Under the pieces are notes generated by a model. It was not told the origin of the DNA, ran no database searches, and worked only from the letters and a program-made list of their open reading frames with translations. The position numbers and the translations under genes were made by a program. Of a DNA stretch of 64,000 bases, positions 1-12,290 are shown in pieces. Source of the DNA: Bolinopsis microptera (lineage: Eukaryota; Ctenophora; Tentaculata; Lobata; Bolinopsidae). Within the stretch, counting starts at the first letter, position 1. Every line of letters begins with the position of its first letter. The stretch covers positions 5,477,001-5,541,000 of the forward strand of contig NC_087073.1 of NCBI RefSeq assembly GCF_026151205.1, read 5' to 3'.

Positions 1-244
1 TAAAACTCAAAACTGTCAAGCAGTTCTTCACCTCCAAAGGGAGTTTGTTCCAATAAGGAACAACCCGCTCTGGAAGAAAAGAACACTGAAGATTCTTGAC
101 CTTTGTCACACTCTTACTACATCTATTGGATGAAACCAGATTAAGACCTGATCTGCTTGGTCTGAACAAGCCTGAACCATAATCAGTCAAACCATTAATT
201 ACCTTAAAAGCTTCAATAAGGTCCCCACGTATTCGCCGCCCTGC
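1..244 (-). mobile_element. 3' end of a CR1/Jockey-like LINE reverse-transcriptase ORF (fragment)
   Basis: Reading the complement from about 244 down to 1 gives an open frame of about 80 residues. It starts with RRIRGDLIEAFKVINGL and ends with ERVVPYWNKLPLEV. The block R-R-I-R-G-D-L-I-E, an x-K-x-x-N-G element and R-V-V-x-x-W-N-x-L-P are typical of the extreme C-terminus of CR1/Jockey-type non-LTR retrotransposon polyproteins, after the reverse-transcriptase fingers and thumb. No stop occurs in the visible part, but the element runs off the window edge, so the catalytic core cannot be judged. The clade is inferred from this tail alone. Confidence 0.75.
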
Positions 245-1406
245 CAGCGTTGTCAAATTGGCGCCCCCTCCCACTGAAAAAGCGCCCCCTTTTGGCGCCC
301 CTCCCTAAAATTAAACAAGTTAAATGATTTTAGAGGATACGCCAATAAAATCTCTAAAAAGTGTGTTCTAGAGCAAAACGTGCAGTTTTGCTAATACGGT
401 AGTTAGGTTTTTCAAAATTGTCCCACATTCAAACAACGATTCTGCACCCCCCTAAGATTGCGCACAACGGGCTCGGCAGGGCCCTTTGTTACACCACTGG
501 ACGCTGCCCAACCTATCACGTAGCCGGACTGGCGGGAGGTTGTATGGGAAGCTGCACAATTCATTGGACCTATTTATCATCAAAACCAAAACAGCTATAT
601 TGTGCAGCATTATCGAAACGGTGATCATTGCTTCAAAGAATACTAAATTGGACAACTTGCTGATATCAAATCCTCACAAAAAGCCTTCCGGCCTGTAGTT
701 CAGATAGTTCATTGTCTACAAGAGCATTCTATGAAGACATCTTGTTGTAATACAGAAATTATGGAAGTCACTATCGAATAGTATATTAGGTATATATATT
801 AATTCCCAGAGTGGTACCACCCACAAGGCGTCGTCCTCTTAGAGGAACCTTTCTAAACTTTGCACATGATCCAGTAAAGTGACCGATCTCTGCATCAGAG
901 TGTCCCAATTTGTCCTAATTTGAGATGTAATACCTGCAGGGTTCATTTCCAACCAACCAACAAAAATCTATGCTCAAAACCATCTTAGTGTCATGAATTA
1001 GGGGCTAAATTGTCCACCTACTAAGATTCAAATTGTCATCAACTAATTTACCAGACTGCAGAGCCAAAATAGGCTCATCAGCACCTTAAAGGGAACCCCA
1101 ACCAATCTTTCCACCTACCTACAGAAAAGACTTGATTTTATTTTGACTGTGGAGAGCTTATTTCTGTACAGCTCTTCTGCTTCAAATCTGAACATGTGAG
1201 TTTTGCATAGTTGGAGAGAGTATTTGAGCCAAATTACAGGTCCTCTGATCTTTAGGTTCTTGTTTAATGTTTACTATCAACATATTATATCTCTGTTCTG
1301 TAAATCAATTGGTAGGCTAAACCATACATAACTATTCATTTATGGCACTATGTTGTTACTTGTTTTTCCAAACATAGTGTTGACGAACCACTGTTTCACA
1401 ATTAGG
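245..1406. other. Intergenic/5' flank, no gene recognised
   Basis: No open frame here looks like a protein. A C-rich patch at 250-305 repeats the motif gCGCCCC, and the remainder is AT-rich single-copy-looking sequence. A 5' non-coding exon of the CCDC28-like gene could lie here, because its first coding exon begins one base after a splice-acceptor-like AG, but I see no clear candidate. Confidence 0.4.
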
Positions 1407-1870
1407 ATGTCACACTCTTTCAACAACGACTTTTCAAATACACCTGAAAAAGAGCGTGGTTTACAACAAATTAAGTCAGAATTCAATGCTGGTGAGATGC
1501 AAGCTTTCAAGGGATCATGCAGTTTTCAAAAACTAGAAAAGGTAACTATAGCTTATATGTCACTCGGTTAAATAAAATTTATGATCGGGTACAATGATTT
1601 ATTTCTCTTGTTGTTCTAATTATCTATAGTTTATCAATGTGTTATTGTGTTATTTTCCTGTTATTCTCCTTCAAATGTTGCAGTTGATGATAACCATTTT
1701 AATTTTAGGTCAGAAATATGCAAGAAGCTCTTGCTGTAAAACATCTAAAACTCGATGTCAATAAATCTGGTGCACTACACGAAGACTCTACTTCATTAGA
1801 GAAGTTTAAGGAACTAATGGACGATTTGGACAATTTGAGTTCAGAAATCAAAAATCTCCACAAAAGCTGA
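1407..1870 (+). CDS. CCDC28: CCDC28A/B-like small coiled-coil protein
   Basis: Two exons, 1407-1541 and 1709-1870 (phase 0, GT-AG), encode 98 aa ending in TGA. Residues 14-49 carry the family signature: E-R-G-L followed by a short acidic helix, F-N-A-G-E-M-Q-A-F, then a Cys-containing loop, and VRNMQEALA across the exon junction. The C-terminal third is a predicted amphipathic coiled coil (LDDLD/LSSEIKNLH type). Vertebrate CCDC28B is a small centrosome/ciliary protein that modifies Bardet-Biedl phenotypes and binds mTORC2, so a ciliary role is inferred by homology only. The protein lacks the long disordered N-terminus of vertebrate members. The ATG follows an acceptor-like AG by one base, so an upstream non-coding exon or a spliced leader is likely. 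AATAAA occurs at 1941. Confidence 0.8.
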
Positions 1871-2018
1871 TTGGTGGTTTTCATTTTAGAGGGGAAGCTT
1901 ACTTGTTCCTTTTTGGCTGCTAGAAAAATGTTCTTACTTTAATAAATTGTACTGCCCTGACTCACGTACAACTGAATACTGAAACACAGTAGTGGCTTCA
2001 ACATTACTGTTTGAATCA

Positions 2019-2183
2019 GGGACTGTTCACACATTACGTAATCATTTTTGGCCAATTTTTAACCCCCCCCCCCCTCCTCCGTAATCGATTTTACACATAG
2101 CTATTGTGTCAAAATTACACTAGCGTAATCATTTGGAAACCCCCCTCCCCCCTCGGCTGATTACGTAATATGTGAACGACCCC
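2019..2183. mobile_element. Short inverted-repeat element (MITE-like), about 165 bp
   Basis: The ends are imperfect inverted repeats of about 26 bp: the left begins GGGACTGTTCACACATTACG, and the right arm read in complement begins GGGGTCGTTCACATATTACG. A poly-C run and its near mirror lie inside. There is no coding capacity. No clear target-site duplication was seen, so the family is unassigned. Confidence 0.6.
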
Positions 2184-2678
2184 TTACCAGCAATGAAAGT
2201 AACTTTCCCAGAATTGGTTATGTTTTGTTACTGTTCAAGGGTTTAAAACTTTGAATCTACAACAGTTTCTTAATATTTGTTATTCATTTTGTTTTTTGTT
2301 AATCGACTTCTTATGGGCATAATTGACTGATCTGTAATGTGTGTATATTTTGTGATTTAACGTTAATTTTGCAATTATTTACAAGTTATTCGAAAAATTG
2401 AAATCTTATATCTTGTTCATCTTTGAAAACGGTTGTTAACAGCTACTGTTCATGTTAAATAAAAGGCAATAAGTTCATAAAGGCCTTGCATTACCTAAAT
2501 CAGATAATCATTTCTCATTGTGATACAAATGATGTTAATAGTAAAAGTATTAAGTACTAAAATAATTTGTTAAATCATTATCATGTCTGCACAAACTTAC
2601 TAATTCTTCCTCAGTACAGAACTGTAGGATGTGAAATGGCATTAGAGGACCTGGGTACATAGAGAAAACCCCAATAAG

Positions 2679-5600
2679 ATGTATTTGTTGCTGTTATCTG
2701 TTATATTGGCGGGGGTGGATGGAGCTAACAAGTTCAACATGTGTTGCTCTATAAGGGCGTTTAACGTGGAACCCTGCATGATAAAGGATGGGAGAGTGTT
2801 GGAAAACTTCTCCAGTAAAGACAAGATAGCTGCTTTTCCCATTACAAACGGTAAGTGAACCAACTTTAAAACATTTGTGCGTCATATTTTTGTAACTATA
2901 ATCTGTTCTAAAGAAATGAAACGTGTGTTGAAAATATCAACGATCTGAGCTAACCTCAATTAACAGCTACCCTCGTAATGTTATTACATGGAAACAATAT
3001 CGAATCTGGTGGGAACATGGATTATAATTTCCAATAATTTCAGTATTTTCATTTCCACGTGGTGTAGGTTAGTTAATTTGTGTCTACCCAGGTACCGACG
3101 TGATGGATTGTAGGATGTATGGCGAGGAGTCAGCCAGCTATTATCTGAACTTTGCTAGTGAGACACTCGTTAATATGGAGGACCCTGGAATCAACATCCT
3201 CAACACGGTACTTTTTTATCAGTGTTAACGGTGTTTAACTTATTTTAATGTATCAGGTTTAGTGGATTACATTACTTTGGTGTTCTTCCATGAGCACTGA
3301 TTAGGGTGCAAATATTTTAGGCTGGTGCAGTTACGAGATTAGAATTTTAAGATTGATGTAACAACGTTTATTATATATGGTGCTTAGGCTTAGTACTGGA
3401 ATTTGGCTGTTTTAAAAAAAGAATATTTTATTTGATTAGAAGTCTGCTGTGTAATCATTTTGTTGAATGGTAAGGTCTCTCCTTCTGTGTTACAGAGTGC
3501 ACATTTAGATGAAAAGTGTCGTATATTGTACAGTGATATCTATAGTAACACATCATCTGACCATATCTACACAATTTATTTTAGTTTTTGCTATTCCTGT
3601 TTTTCGTTTGAACCCCACCCAGACTCTTAGACTGGTACATTCCCGTACAAGAAATAGAAACAACTTGACTGGATAGCAAGGACAAGTTGTTTTTATTTCT
3701 TGTAGGAAGACAATTAGTTGAGTAGTAAGTTAATGATACAAAAATTCATTTGGGTAGGACAATGGTAACATTGTCATTATGTTAACCGTAACATAACAAT
3801 AAATGTGATTTCAGCTAAACCTAACTAACACACCACATTACTTCAGGGATTAGTGAACAGCACAACGACCCCCTTCACGGTAAACTTTACCTGTCTTCAG
3901 TCGCAGAAAACTTTCATAAAAGTTGAAGCTCACATCAAGGACTTTGATGACAACACAGATCACTTTATCTTTTACCTTGCCAAAAACTGCACAACGCCAA
4001 CCTCCATTATTATCACTGACAAGTGAGTTTGCGGAAATTTGCTAGATTTTAAGTTTGCCTGATTTTGAGAACCTACTCGAATATTTCTGCTGTGTTCCTT
4101 ATCATAAAGAAATATTATGAAGAAATCATGGTAATTTTAAAACATCAAAATTTGGTGGCTTCTAGAAATAATTCTAGAAATAATGTTTGAAGAGTTTTTA
4201 GGACTGTATAGGATATATTATGTAAAGAGTCTTTAATCATCAACACACGTAATATAATGCTAACCCTAGTTTTATTATGATATGTGCATAATGTTAATTT
4301 GATATGGGATATATATGTTTTATAACGGCATATTTAATTCGCCGCATCTCCTAAAATACGGCATTCGAACAAACTATTTATATCGTGAGTCTAATAGTTA
4401 TAATAAATAATTCTTCATAATATGGAGTCAAAAGACTTTGAAACATGATCCAACTTAGTTAACGATCACACGTTTTAACTTACAGCAAGAACGCGATGAT
4501 CCTGTACGCAGTGTGCGGGGTTCTGGCTCTAGTTCTGATAATTGTGATCGTGGTATCAGTGGTGTGCTACATAAGAATCAGAAGGAGGGCCCTCAATCAC
4601 AAGTGTATGACCGGTAAGTGTTGTCATGGTGATATCTGGTATTTGGGTGATTGTCAATTAGAAGAATAAGTACCTGTTAAATGGAGAACAATATCATTGT
4701 TGGTTGATTGTGTAATGTCCGTAATTCCAACTTATAAGCCATCAATTGAAAGAAGCCTCGCAATATTTCACGCCACTCATTGGGAATTGCAGATAATCTT
4801 CACATTTCAAAGTTTTAACTTTCAAACGGGCAGTTTCTAATAAGTTTAAATAGCTTATTAGTCTCTACCAAATCTACAGTTTCCATAAATTAAATTCCTT
4901 GGCAGAAGGAGGAGGAGTGAACATGGGTCCCGCGCGGCACCCTAACGGCTACACTCCTCTCCCGGACAACTCATATAACAACCAGTACGGCACGCCTCCC
5001 CACCCTAGTCAGCAGTCCGGCTACACCCCGTACAACCCTGGCGGACCCGGTCAACAGTCTGTCCCTTCCCTCCACAGCTCTAATCAACAGCAGAAGATCA
5101 TGCCAGGCTACGGGTACAGCTCCGGAGAAGGTAATACCCTGGTCTCAGAGCCAGTCACCCGATACTCTTATCTATGATCTAACAATGGGTTGCATACCTA
5201 TCCTGCATACCTATCCTGTTATGTAAGTAAATATAAAATGTGAGTTATGTTTATGCCGACTGATTACTGAAATTATCTTCTCCTATTTCAGGAAGTTTTC
5301 TGTCAGAGCCGCATCACAACAAGATGACCGGAGGAGGGTTGCTGCCCCCAGCGTATCCTAACGGACACGGTACTTCGCCTGAACTTAAGATAAACAGATC
5401 CTCTGTCGTCTTCGATACTTTCCTGAAATCAGGTTTTTGCAAAAGATATAAAAATGTTAAAATATGACCGATTAATATGCAGCGACATGGAGTTGAGAGT
5501 GTGCCAAATTTAATAACAAATAAATGTAATTTCCTTGCAACAAAATCCACTAAAATCTAAATACTCTGCCAGGTTCCATAGGAATCACCTACCTGGCTAC

Positions 5601-8175
5601 CTACACCCGGGACGCAGCCCTCAACCAACGCTCCACCGTATTCGCCAAGACCCTCAAAGAGGAGATGTGTAACAGAGAAACTGTAACTGCGTTCCTGCGT
5701 GAAGCTGTCATCTTAGAGCTGGTCGCTCACCCAAACATTCTATCAGTAACAGGTATTGTGGAGGAGGGGATTACCAAGCCTCCTATAGCAATATACCCCT
5801 ATATGAAGGGAGGCAATCTACACAGCCTGCTTCACAAGGCTAGACCTAGTCCAACCAACCCCAACACCCTGACTCTAGCTGATCAGATACACATGATGAT
5901 ATGCGTGGCGCGCGGTATGGAGGCCCTCTCCAAAACGGGCAATGTTCACGGTGATCTGGCGGCCAGGAACTGTGTTGTTGGGAGTGATCTGGTAGTGAAG
6001 ATAGCAGACAGTGCTCTGTCACGTGACTTGTTCCCTAATGACTATCACGAGCTACCTGGCAGGGCGCCAGGGTGCCCGAGACTACCTATCAAGTGGATGG
6101 GAATTGAAGTTCTCACTGATCTCATGTACTCGACTATGAGCGATGTTTGGGCGTTCGGAGTCACTTTCTGGGAGGTAAGATTTACCGTTACACTCTGCAA
6201 GGCTATCTGAAACTGTTGGCACTCTTTATCTACACCGAAAAAAATTACCCATGTTCGACTTTCATCACTTATATCATAAGAACTTAAGAAAATCGTTCTG
6301 AAATCGTTACTGAAATACTGTTGATAGGTTAATATTTGTTCATCTTGTTTAGCCTACGCTAGTTAACAGGTTCTCGTATTTGTAGTTAATGAAGTTAAGA
6401 TCCACATGATACGTCGTGTATGCTATCATTATCTCTTCTAATCATTTCATAAAAATTTCACTTCTGATCATTCGTCCTCTTCTATTATACCTCGTGGCTG
6501 TATGATCAGCCTGGACCGGTAAAATTCAGTAAACAATATACAGCATAACAACCTACACACAACTACACCAATTATAAATGCTCAGAAAACAGACTCTGCG
6601 AGTCCAGAAATTGTTCGGCAGTAGCTTTAGTAACCAAACCCAAAACTCTGTCACACAGCTCCATGAATCCTTCGTCTCATCATGCTTGTATTGTATTAAC
6701 ACCTGCTCTATGTTACCAGGTGTTGACGTTTGGAGAGGTGCCCTATGTGGATGTGCCAACCGGTGAGATGGTGAAACACCTCCAAGGTGGTTGGAGACTA
6801 ATGCAGCCTGATGTCTGTACAGACGAACTGTTTACCCTTCTCGTGAGATGCTGGGCTATCAGCCCCGAGGACAGAATGTCATTCACTAATATCCTAGCTC
6901 AGGTAATTTCCTTATTATCTTAGTTCAAGTAATTTCACTAAAATTCTAGCTCAGGCAATTTCACTATTATTCTAGCTCAAGTAATTTCACTAATTATATA
7001 CTAGCTCAGGTAATTTCACTAATATTCTAGTTCAGGTAATTTCACTAATATGCTAGCTCAGATAATTTCACTAATATCCTAGCTCAGGTAATTTCACTAA
7101 TATCCCAGCTCAAGTAATTTCACTATTATCCTAGCTCGGGTAATTTCACTATTATTCTAGCTCAGGTAATTTCACTAATATCCTAGCTCAAGTAATTTCA
7201 CTATTATTCTAGCTCAGGTAATTTCACTAATATCCTAGCTCAAGTTATTTCACTATTATCCTAGCTCAGGTAATTTCACTAATATCCTAGCTCAAGTAAT
7301 TTCACTAACATTCTAGCTCAGGTAATTTCACTATTATTCTAGCTCAGGTAATTTCACTAATTATATACTAGCTCAGGTAATTTCACTAATATTCTAGCTC
7401 AGGTAATTTCACTAATATGCTAGCTCAGATAATTTCACTAATATCCTAGCTCAGGTAATTTCACTAATATCCCAGCTCAAGTAATTTCACTATTATCCTA
7501 GCTCGGGTAATTTCACTATTATCCTAGCTCAGGTAATTTCACTAATATCCTAGCTCAAGTAATTTCACTATTATCATAGCCTAGGTAATTCCACTAATAT
7601 CCAAGCTCAAGTAATGTCAGACTTTACAAGTAGTCGGGTTAGTTGTTGAGTTGTTGTCTAATGACCTGTCTTCACGGCTATTCCTCTGAGTGTTCTATTG
7701 ACTGCGCTTAGGTTACAGGCAAATTATCTCCGACTCTTCTCTGTTCTACTCGATTAGCTCTTACTATTAAGTAGTACATGTAAACTATAGTAAAGCAGTG
7801 AGATCACCTAACATGGCAAGTTTAGCGCACTCCTTACTGACGAGGAATAACACTTGCGAGATTTAGATACTCCCTAAAAGTAAAGCGGAAACTGAGTCAC
7901 TAGTCTACGAGCCTATATCTGGCATGTTTTATTACAGAATGGGATAAAATACCCAGCACACTTAAACCAAGGTCACGATACATTGCATTTATCAGACCTC
8001 TAGCAACCGTTTCAAGCTTTAACCTCTAACCTCTAACCTCCAACAGCTGGAAGCGGTGCAGTGTAAAGGAGCTATGGGTCTCTACCGACCTTCCGTCTTG
8101 GAAGGAATCCTGAAACCCCCTCCACCCACCTCCCCATCAACTCCCATGTCAGACTCTGATCAGATCCAAGTGTAA
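2679..8175 (+). CDS. RYK: RYK/Derailed-type receptor tyrosine pseudokinase with WIF-like ectodomain
   Basis: Nine exons (2679-2850, 3092-3207, 3847-4022, 4486-4613, 4906-5130, 5292-5369, 5573-6174, 6720-6902, 8047-8175) join in frame to 602 aa, close to vertebrate RYK. The order is a signal peptide (MYLLLLSVILAGVDG), a Cys-containing WIF-like ectodomain with N-glycosylation sites, a transmembrane helix near residues 160-182 (LALVLIIVIVVSVVC) followed by RIRRR, a Pro/Gly/Gln-rich juxtamembrane stretch, and a kinase-like domain. The kinase is degenerate: the glycine loop reads GSIGITYLA, HRD is HGDLAARN and DFG is D-S-A within KIADSALSRDLFPNDYH, a RYK hallmark. The VAIK-type lysine survives (VFAKTLKE). 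The protein ends in QIQV. RYK is a Wnt co-receptor in axon guidance and planar polarity. The start codon directly follows AG. Confidence 0.93.
3647..3703. other. Near-perfect 21-bp hairpin in RYK intron 2
   Basis: The arms 3647-3667 and 3683-3703 are complementary with one G-T type mismatch around a 15-nt loop. The left arm reads ACAAGAAATAGAAACAACTTG minus its final base. It could be a small foldback relic or a pre-miRNA-like hairpin. Only the structure is directly visible. Confidence 0.5.
6903..7625 (+). repeat. Minisatellite of about 26-bp units derived from the RYK exon 8 / intron junction
   Basis: About 27 units of the form TTTCACTAATATCCTAGCTC followed by AGGTAA repeat head to tail immediately after the exon 8 donor. 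The unit equals the last 20 or so bases of exon 8 plus the first bases of the intron, so the array grew from the splice junction itself. Variants include AAGTAA and GGGTAA donors. A higher-order block of about 160 bp containing the TTATATACTAGC variant occurs twice (from about 6992 and from about 7350). Confidence 0.9.
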
Positions 8176-8186
8176 TCAGGCTAGCT

Positions 8187-8222
8187 ATGACGTCATCATG
8201 ACGTAGTAATTTATGACGTCAT
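8187..8222. promoter_or_regulatory. CRE-like TGACGTCA pair
   Basis: Two exact TGACGTCA palindromes and one TGACGTAG variant occur within about 36 bp just after the RYK stop codon. TGACGTCA is the full CREB/ATF consensus. Whether it acts on RYK or a distal promoter cannot be told from sequence. Confidence 0.4.
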
Positions 8223-9100
8223 CTTTTGTTCAAGATATAGATTGAGTGTGTCGACCTCAGGAGGCTAAGCTGGACTGCAAAACGAGCGCTCTGATTCTCG
8301 TAGGAGAGATCTTATTATGATTTATTTTTGAGTGATGTTTATATTAAATATTTCGATCATGAATTTAAATAATGGCCATGAAGATCTTTGAAGGGCCCTG
8401 TAACTAAGGCCAAGGTGTTGCCATGGCAACCAGAGTTCAGATATGTGTTGTACTTAAGTGGACTGCCGCCTACGGACTACAGACTCACGACTAGAGTGCT
8501 TATCTTTTCTCTAACTCCACAAAAATGTCGTGTCATAAAACGTTATATAATGTAATTATGTATGTCATGCCGAAAAATTCACACTCGTTATGCAACCTCA
8601 TAAATACACTGGGACCCTCGACGAATAGTAACTTTAAAGAATTATCTTCCTACCCGAGAATGTGCCTCACCTGATTTTCCAAAAAAGTGAGCATACTAGA
8701 GAACATACTAGAGAGCCTTCAAATATGTAGGGTGTAGGATATATAAGGACGCAATGAAACTACCGGACCACGATGTATGGGGACTTGCCAACCCATGGCA
8801 ATATTAAAATATATCGACTCTGTTACATCGTTTCCTGTTAACATAAAACTCCGTTACAAATTGAACTGGGATCTGGCATATAATGTAGGATATATGTAGG
8901 GTGTAGGATCAATCTAGGCTACGAAAGATCCCCGTGCAGTGTACTGTAGGACCCCCTCAGGTCGGGGGCAGCAGAGATAACTAATGAGCAGCTAAAATAT
9001 GCTTGGTATTCAGAGGACCGCCGCGCTATAACATTAGTCTCCGGTGTGTACTCTTTACACTGTTCCCACAGAGTAGTTACACAGCAGGTCACCCAACCAG

Positions 9101-9265
9101 TGTGTCGTCTCCCACCTGTAGCAATGGTGGGGTGTGTCGTCTCCCACCTGTAGCAATGGTGGGGTGTGTCGTCTCCCACCTGTAGCAATAGTGGGGTGTG
9201 TCGTCTCCCACCTGTAGCAATGGTGGGGTGTGTCGTCTCCCACGTGTAGCAATAGTGGGGTGTGT
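9101..9265. repeat. 32-bp minisatellite, about 5 copies
   Basis: Head-to-tail units begin TGTGTCGTCTCCCACCTGTA and end in GCAATGGTGGGG, with single substitutions (G/A and C/G). Open frames run through the array in several frames because the unit lacks stops. They are repeat artefacts. Confidence 0.95.
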
Positions 9266-9610
9266 CCTGTACACGTTCCGCACATTCCAAACCACAACCG
9301 ACATCTCTCTGACAGATTTCAGACGTTGTAAGGTTTCTGGCGACGATTGGGAGGTCAACTCAGCAGGGACTCTATACTTGGGTCTTGCTACCACCAGTAA
9401 ACTATCCAACAGTGGCTATTGTCACTTCTCGTTCCAGCATTCTGTAGAACGCCTGCAATATTCTCTGTGTTACTGAGTTGCATGCTCTCCGCAGAGGAGG
9501 TAGTACAGGGAGAATAATGTGACGGGGAGTAAAATGCAGCGCAATATCCGGGTCTCGTGTAATTATTTGCTTTAACTCAATCCTCAGTGTGATATATAAC
9601 GACTAATTTA

Positions 9611-9639
9611 GCTCTCTCTCTCTCTCTCTCTCTCTCTTG
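9611..9639. repeat. CT dinucleotide microsatellite
   Basis: An uninterrupted CT run of about 13-14 units. Confidence 0.95.
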
Positions 9640-11004
9640 GGTCGACTAAAAGTGTAATCATCACGACTCACGTCATCTCAGAGATGACAGAGTATCATCT
9701 CATATGACGGGGTATCATGCAACACAGGGTTTAAGTAGCCCGAGTAACTCTAGCTACATTAGGGTGAGTACCCCTGTAAGTACTCACTATCTAATGTGTG
9801 ATTACAGCGCGTATTTGCGAAGTTATAAAGTGAACTTAGTATAATTGTTATGCTACGGTTTTCTGATTGCTAAACTGCCAGGAGGTGCTGAATTTTATAG
9901 ATTACAAGCATGATACACATTGTGATAGCTCGCTACATTTTAGTGGTCTCTCCATCTCAACAATGCTCCAGCTCGGCGGGCCAATATTTGACCAGTAACC
10001 ACAGAATTCTGTACTCGATCTTCTTTTAAAAGATGATATAATTTTTACACTGCGATATAATAGTCAGGCAAGGTGTATGTGATTATGGTCAGGCAGGTGA
10101 TAAGGTGTCATCTGTATTATTATAGGCACGGCGTTGAGGTGCGATTGTTGTTAGATTCTGAACCGGATGTAAGCTATTAGTGGTAGAAAACAACTGGGCG
10201 AAATCTGAAAAGTATATCGGATTTGAAACTCTGTAAACCATGCTGGTTGAGTGTGTTTTCTGTTTGCGTCTTGCGATGTTAAATGACGACCATCATAACA
10301 TTAACAATGGATGTCAAGCTTACAGAAGTGATCAGTTATAGATATTTAAAACCAACCCAGTTTCTATTAGTCTCAACCTATCTTTCGATCAGCTTTGTTT
10401 TTACGATAAGAAGACCCTAGGAGAGTATCCTAACTTGCTGCTACATACATGTGAGAGGAGACATCTGAATGATCTCAGAGACTAACCCTATATTATTGGC
10501 ACACTAGTGTGCTATAGTGTGCCACTGTGTCAGACTGTGTCACCACTTGATAAGTGTCCAATCAGTGTTGGAATCATGGCGACTACTTAGTACTATTAGC
10601 TGGCAAATCGCCAACACCGTACATTTCATGCGGATACAAAGGGAATATATACATTACAATATATATATAGAACATATAGCATTAACAATTACACAATGCT
10701 AACACTTAAAACCGTGAATAGTGTAAGAAAATACACATTAGCTTGACAAAGGAAGATGTAGAGGGCCGAGAACCATTGTCATGAAACTTCCCGCTTACAA
10801 TAGGAGGTGCCAGTGAGAAGTGTGTTCAGTATTGCATGAGTTGAGGTGTTTTACAACAGTCCCAGTCACTAGTAGTCAAGGTAACACGTACGTGTGTGCG
10901 TGTGTAACGAAGCGTATTGTTTTTGTCAGATGTATGTTAATTATTGACATCCTGTCCAGCGAGCTGGAACCCTCTATGAGAACGCACTGCATGAACAGAA
11001 CACG

Positions 11005-11065
11005 TGACATGCAACAGTTGTCAAGGTAACAACACCACGTGACCTTATCACATCACGTGATCACA
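11005..11065. promoter_or_regulatory. Cluster of three CACGTG E-boxes
   Basis: Three CACGTG palindromes occur within about 60 bp, one with the flanks TCACGTGA. CACGTG is the core of bHLH-leucine-zipper sites (Myc/Max, USF, MITF, CLOCK types). It lies about 60 bp upstream of the CRE/CCAAT repeat, so the two may form one regulatory block. Confidence 0.35.
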
Positions 11066-11124
11066 CCACAAACCGTGTAAGTTAGCAGCTTCACCTAACC
11101 AGGTAAAATGACCCGGAACTCGGG

Positions 11125-11250
11125 TACTAGAACGTCATTAGAAAGCAGGGTTTCTATTGGTTAGGGTGTGGTGACGTCATGAGAAAGCTGGGCTCCTATT
11201 GGTTGACGGCTGGTGGCGTCATGTTCGTTCTTTGTTCTAATTGGCTGTCG
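11125..11250. promoter_or_regulatory. Direct repeat combining CRE-like and inverted CCAAT boxes
   Basis: A block of about 45 bp is repeated: GACGTCAT, then GAAAGC(A/T)GGG, then TTCTATTGGTT or TCCTATTGGTT. A third, partial copy has GGCGTCATG and AATTGG. ATTGG is the reverse complement of CCAAT. CRE next to CCAAT is common in proximal promoters. No gene start is recognisable nearby. Confidence 0.4.
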
Positions 11251-12144
11251 TAGTTTCAAAGCAATGTTTGACAGTTCAGTATTGATGTTAAAGGGTGTGG
11301 TGTTTCCGGTGTCAGTTCAATTGAGGTGATAGTGAGAGTGTACACGTAATACATGCACCCTGGCTAAACAGCTAAACCTGTGTTTTATACATTCCTATCT
11401 AGCTACAGAATAGAGAAGGGGTATTATGGTAGATACTCTCATTTGGAATGAACAGTTTCAGATGAAGTTATGTTAATGTTGAGAAATTTTTCGGTATGCC
11501 ATACATAATATAATTCAAATTGACGTTCCGTTCTGTGTGAAAGCAGATGAATCTAGCTAATGAGTGCGGTTATTAATGGGATTTAATGTGTGGTCTCTAG
11601 GAGGGATCCGTTTGAAAAATAATTTAAGATCTTTACCAGTTTACATTTTTTATTTATAAAATGTGTTTTATTAAATTAAATAAAAGTTATCTTATTGCAT
11701 GGAATTTTTATTCATAAGCAGATTATATCAAGATTTCATACACACAACACGATCAGTTGCGTTATTGTTTTCAAGTTAAATCGTTTTTAAAGTTGTAAAG
11801 GATAGTCTACTACATTCTACCTTCACACTATAATGTGGTTGAGTTTATGGATGGGATATATATTTAAAATTAAATGTAATATTCGTTACCTTATCATTAG
11901 TACAGCTGACCCCGATATTTCGTGTTATCAATGTTTTGTGAAATGTTATTACTCTCTTTCTAAAATTCTTAGACTTTTTGGCGTTTTGAAAACTTAAAAA
12001 AATCCCAAAGCTAAACTTCGTTGAACGCAGTTTCTGGTACATGGTAACTAAATCAGTAGATAGAAGAGTACTGTTGACGAATCAGTATGAAATATCACGG
12101 GTCTTCTGTACTATTGATTCCAAATAGTTGCTAATTTGAGATAA

Positions 12145-12290
12145 TAATGTTACGCTGTTACACTATTACACTGTAATGTTACACTGTTACACTGCTGTGT
12201 TACACTGTTACACTGTTGTGTTACACTGTAACAGTGTAATGTTACACTGCAATGTTACACTGTAATGTAACAGTGTTACATTGTAACACT
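12145..12290. repeat. Self-complementary minisatellite of TGTTACAC units
   Basis: Irregular 8-17 bp units built on TGTTACACTG and its complement CAGTGTAACA alternate along about 145 bp, so the block can fold on itself. No coding potential. Confidence 0.85.

Noticed and set aside
8919-9476. Overlapping 80-120-codon frames on both strands
   Set aside because: They read through the 32-bp minisatellite, which has no stops. No known domain.
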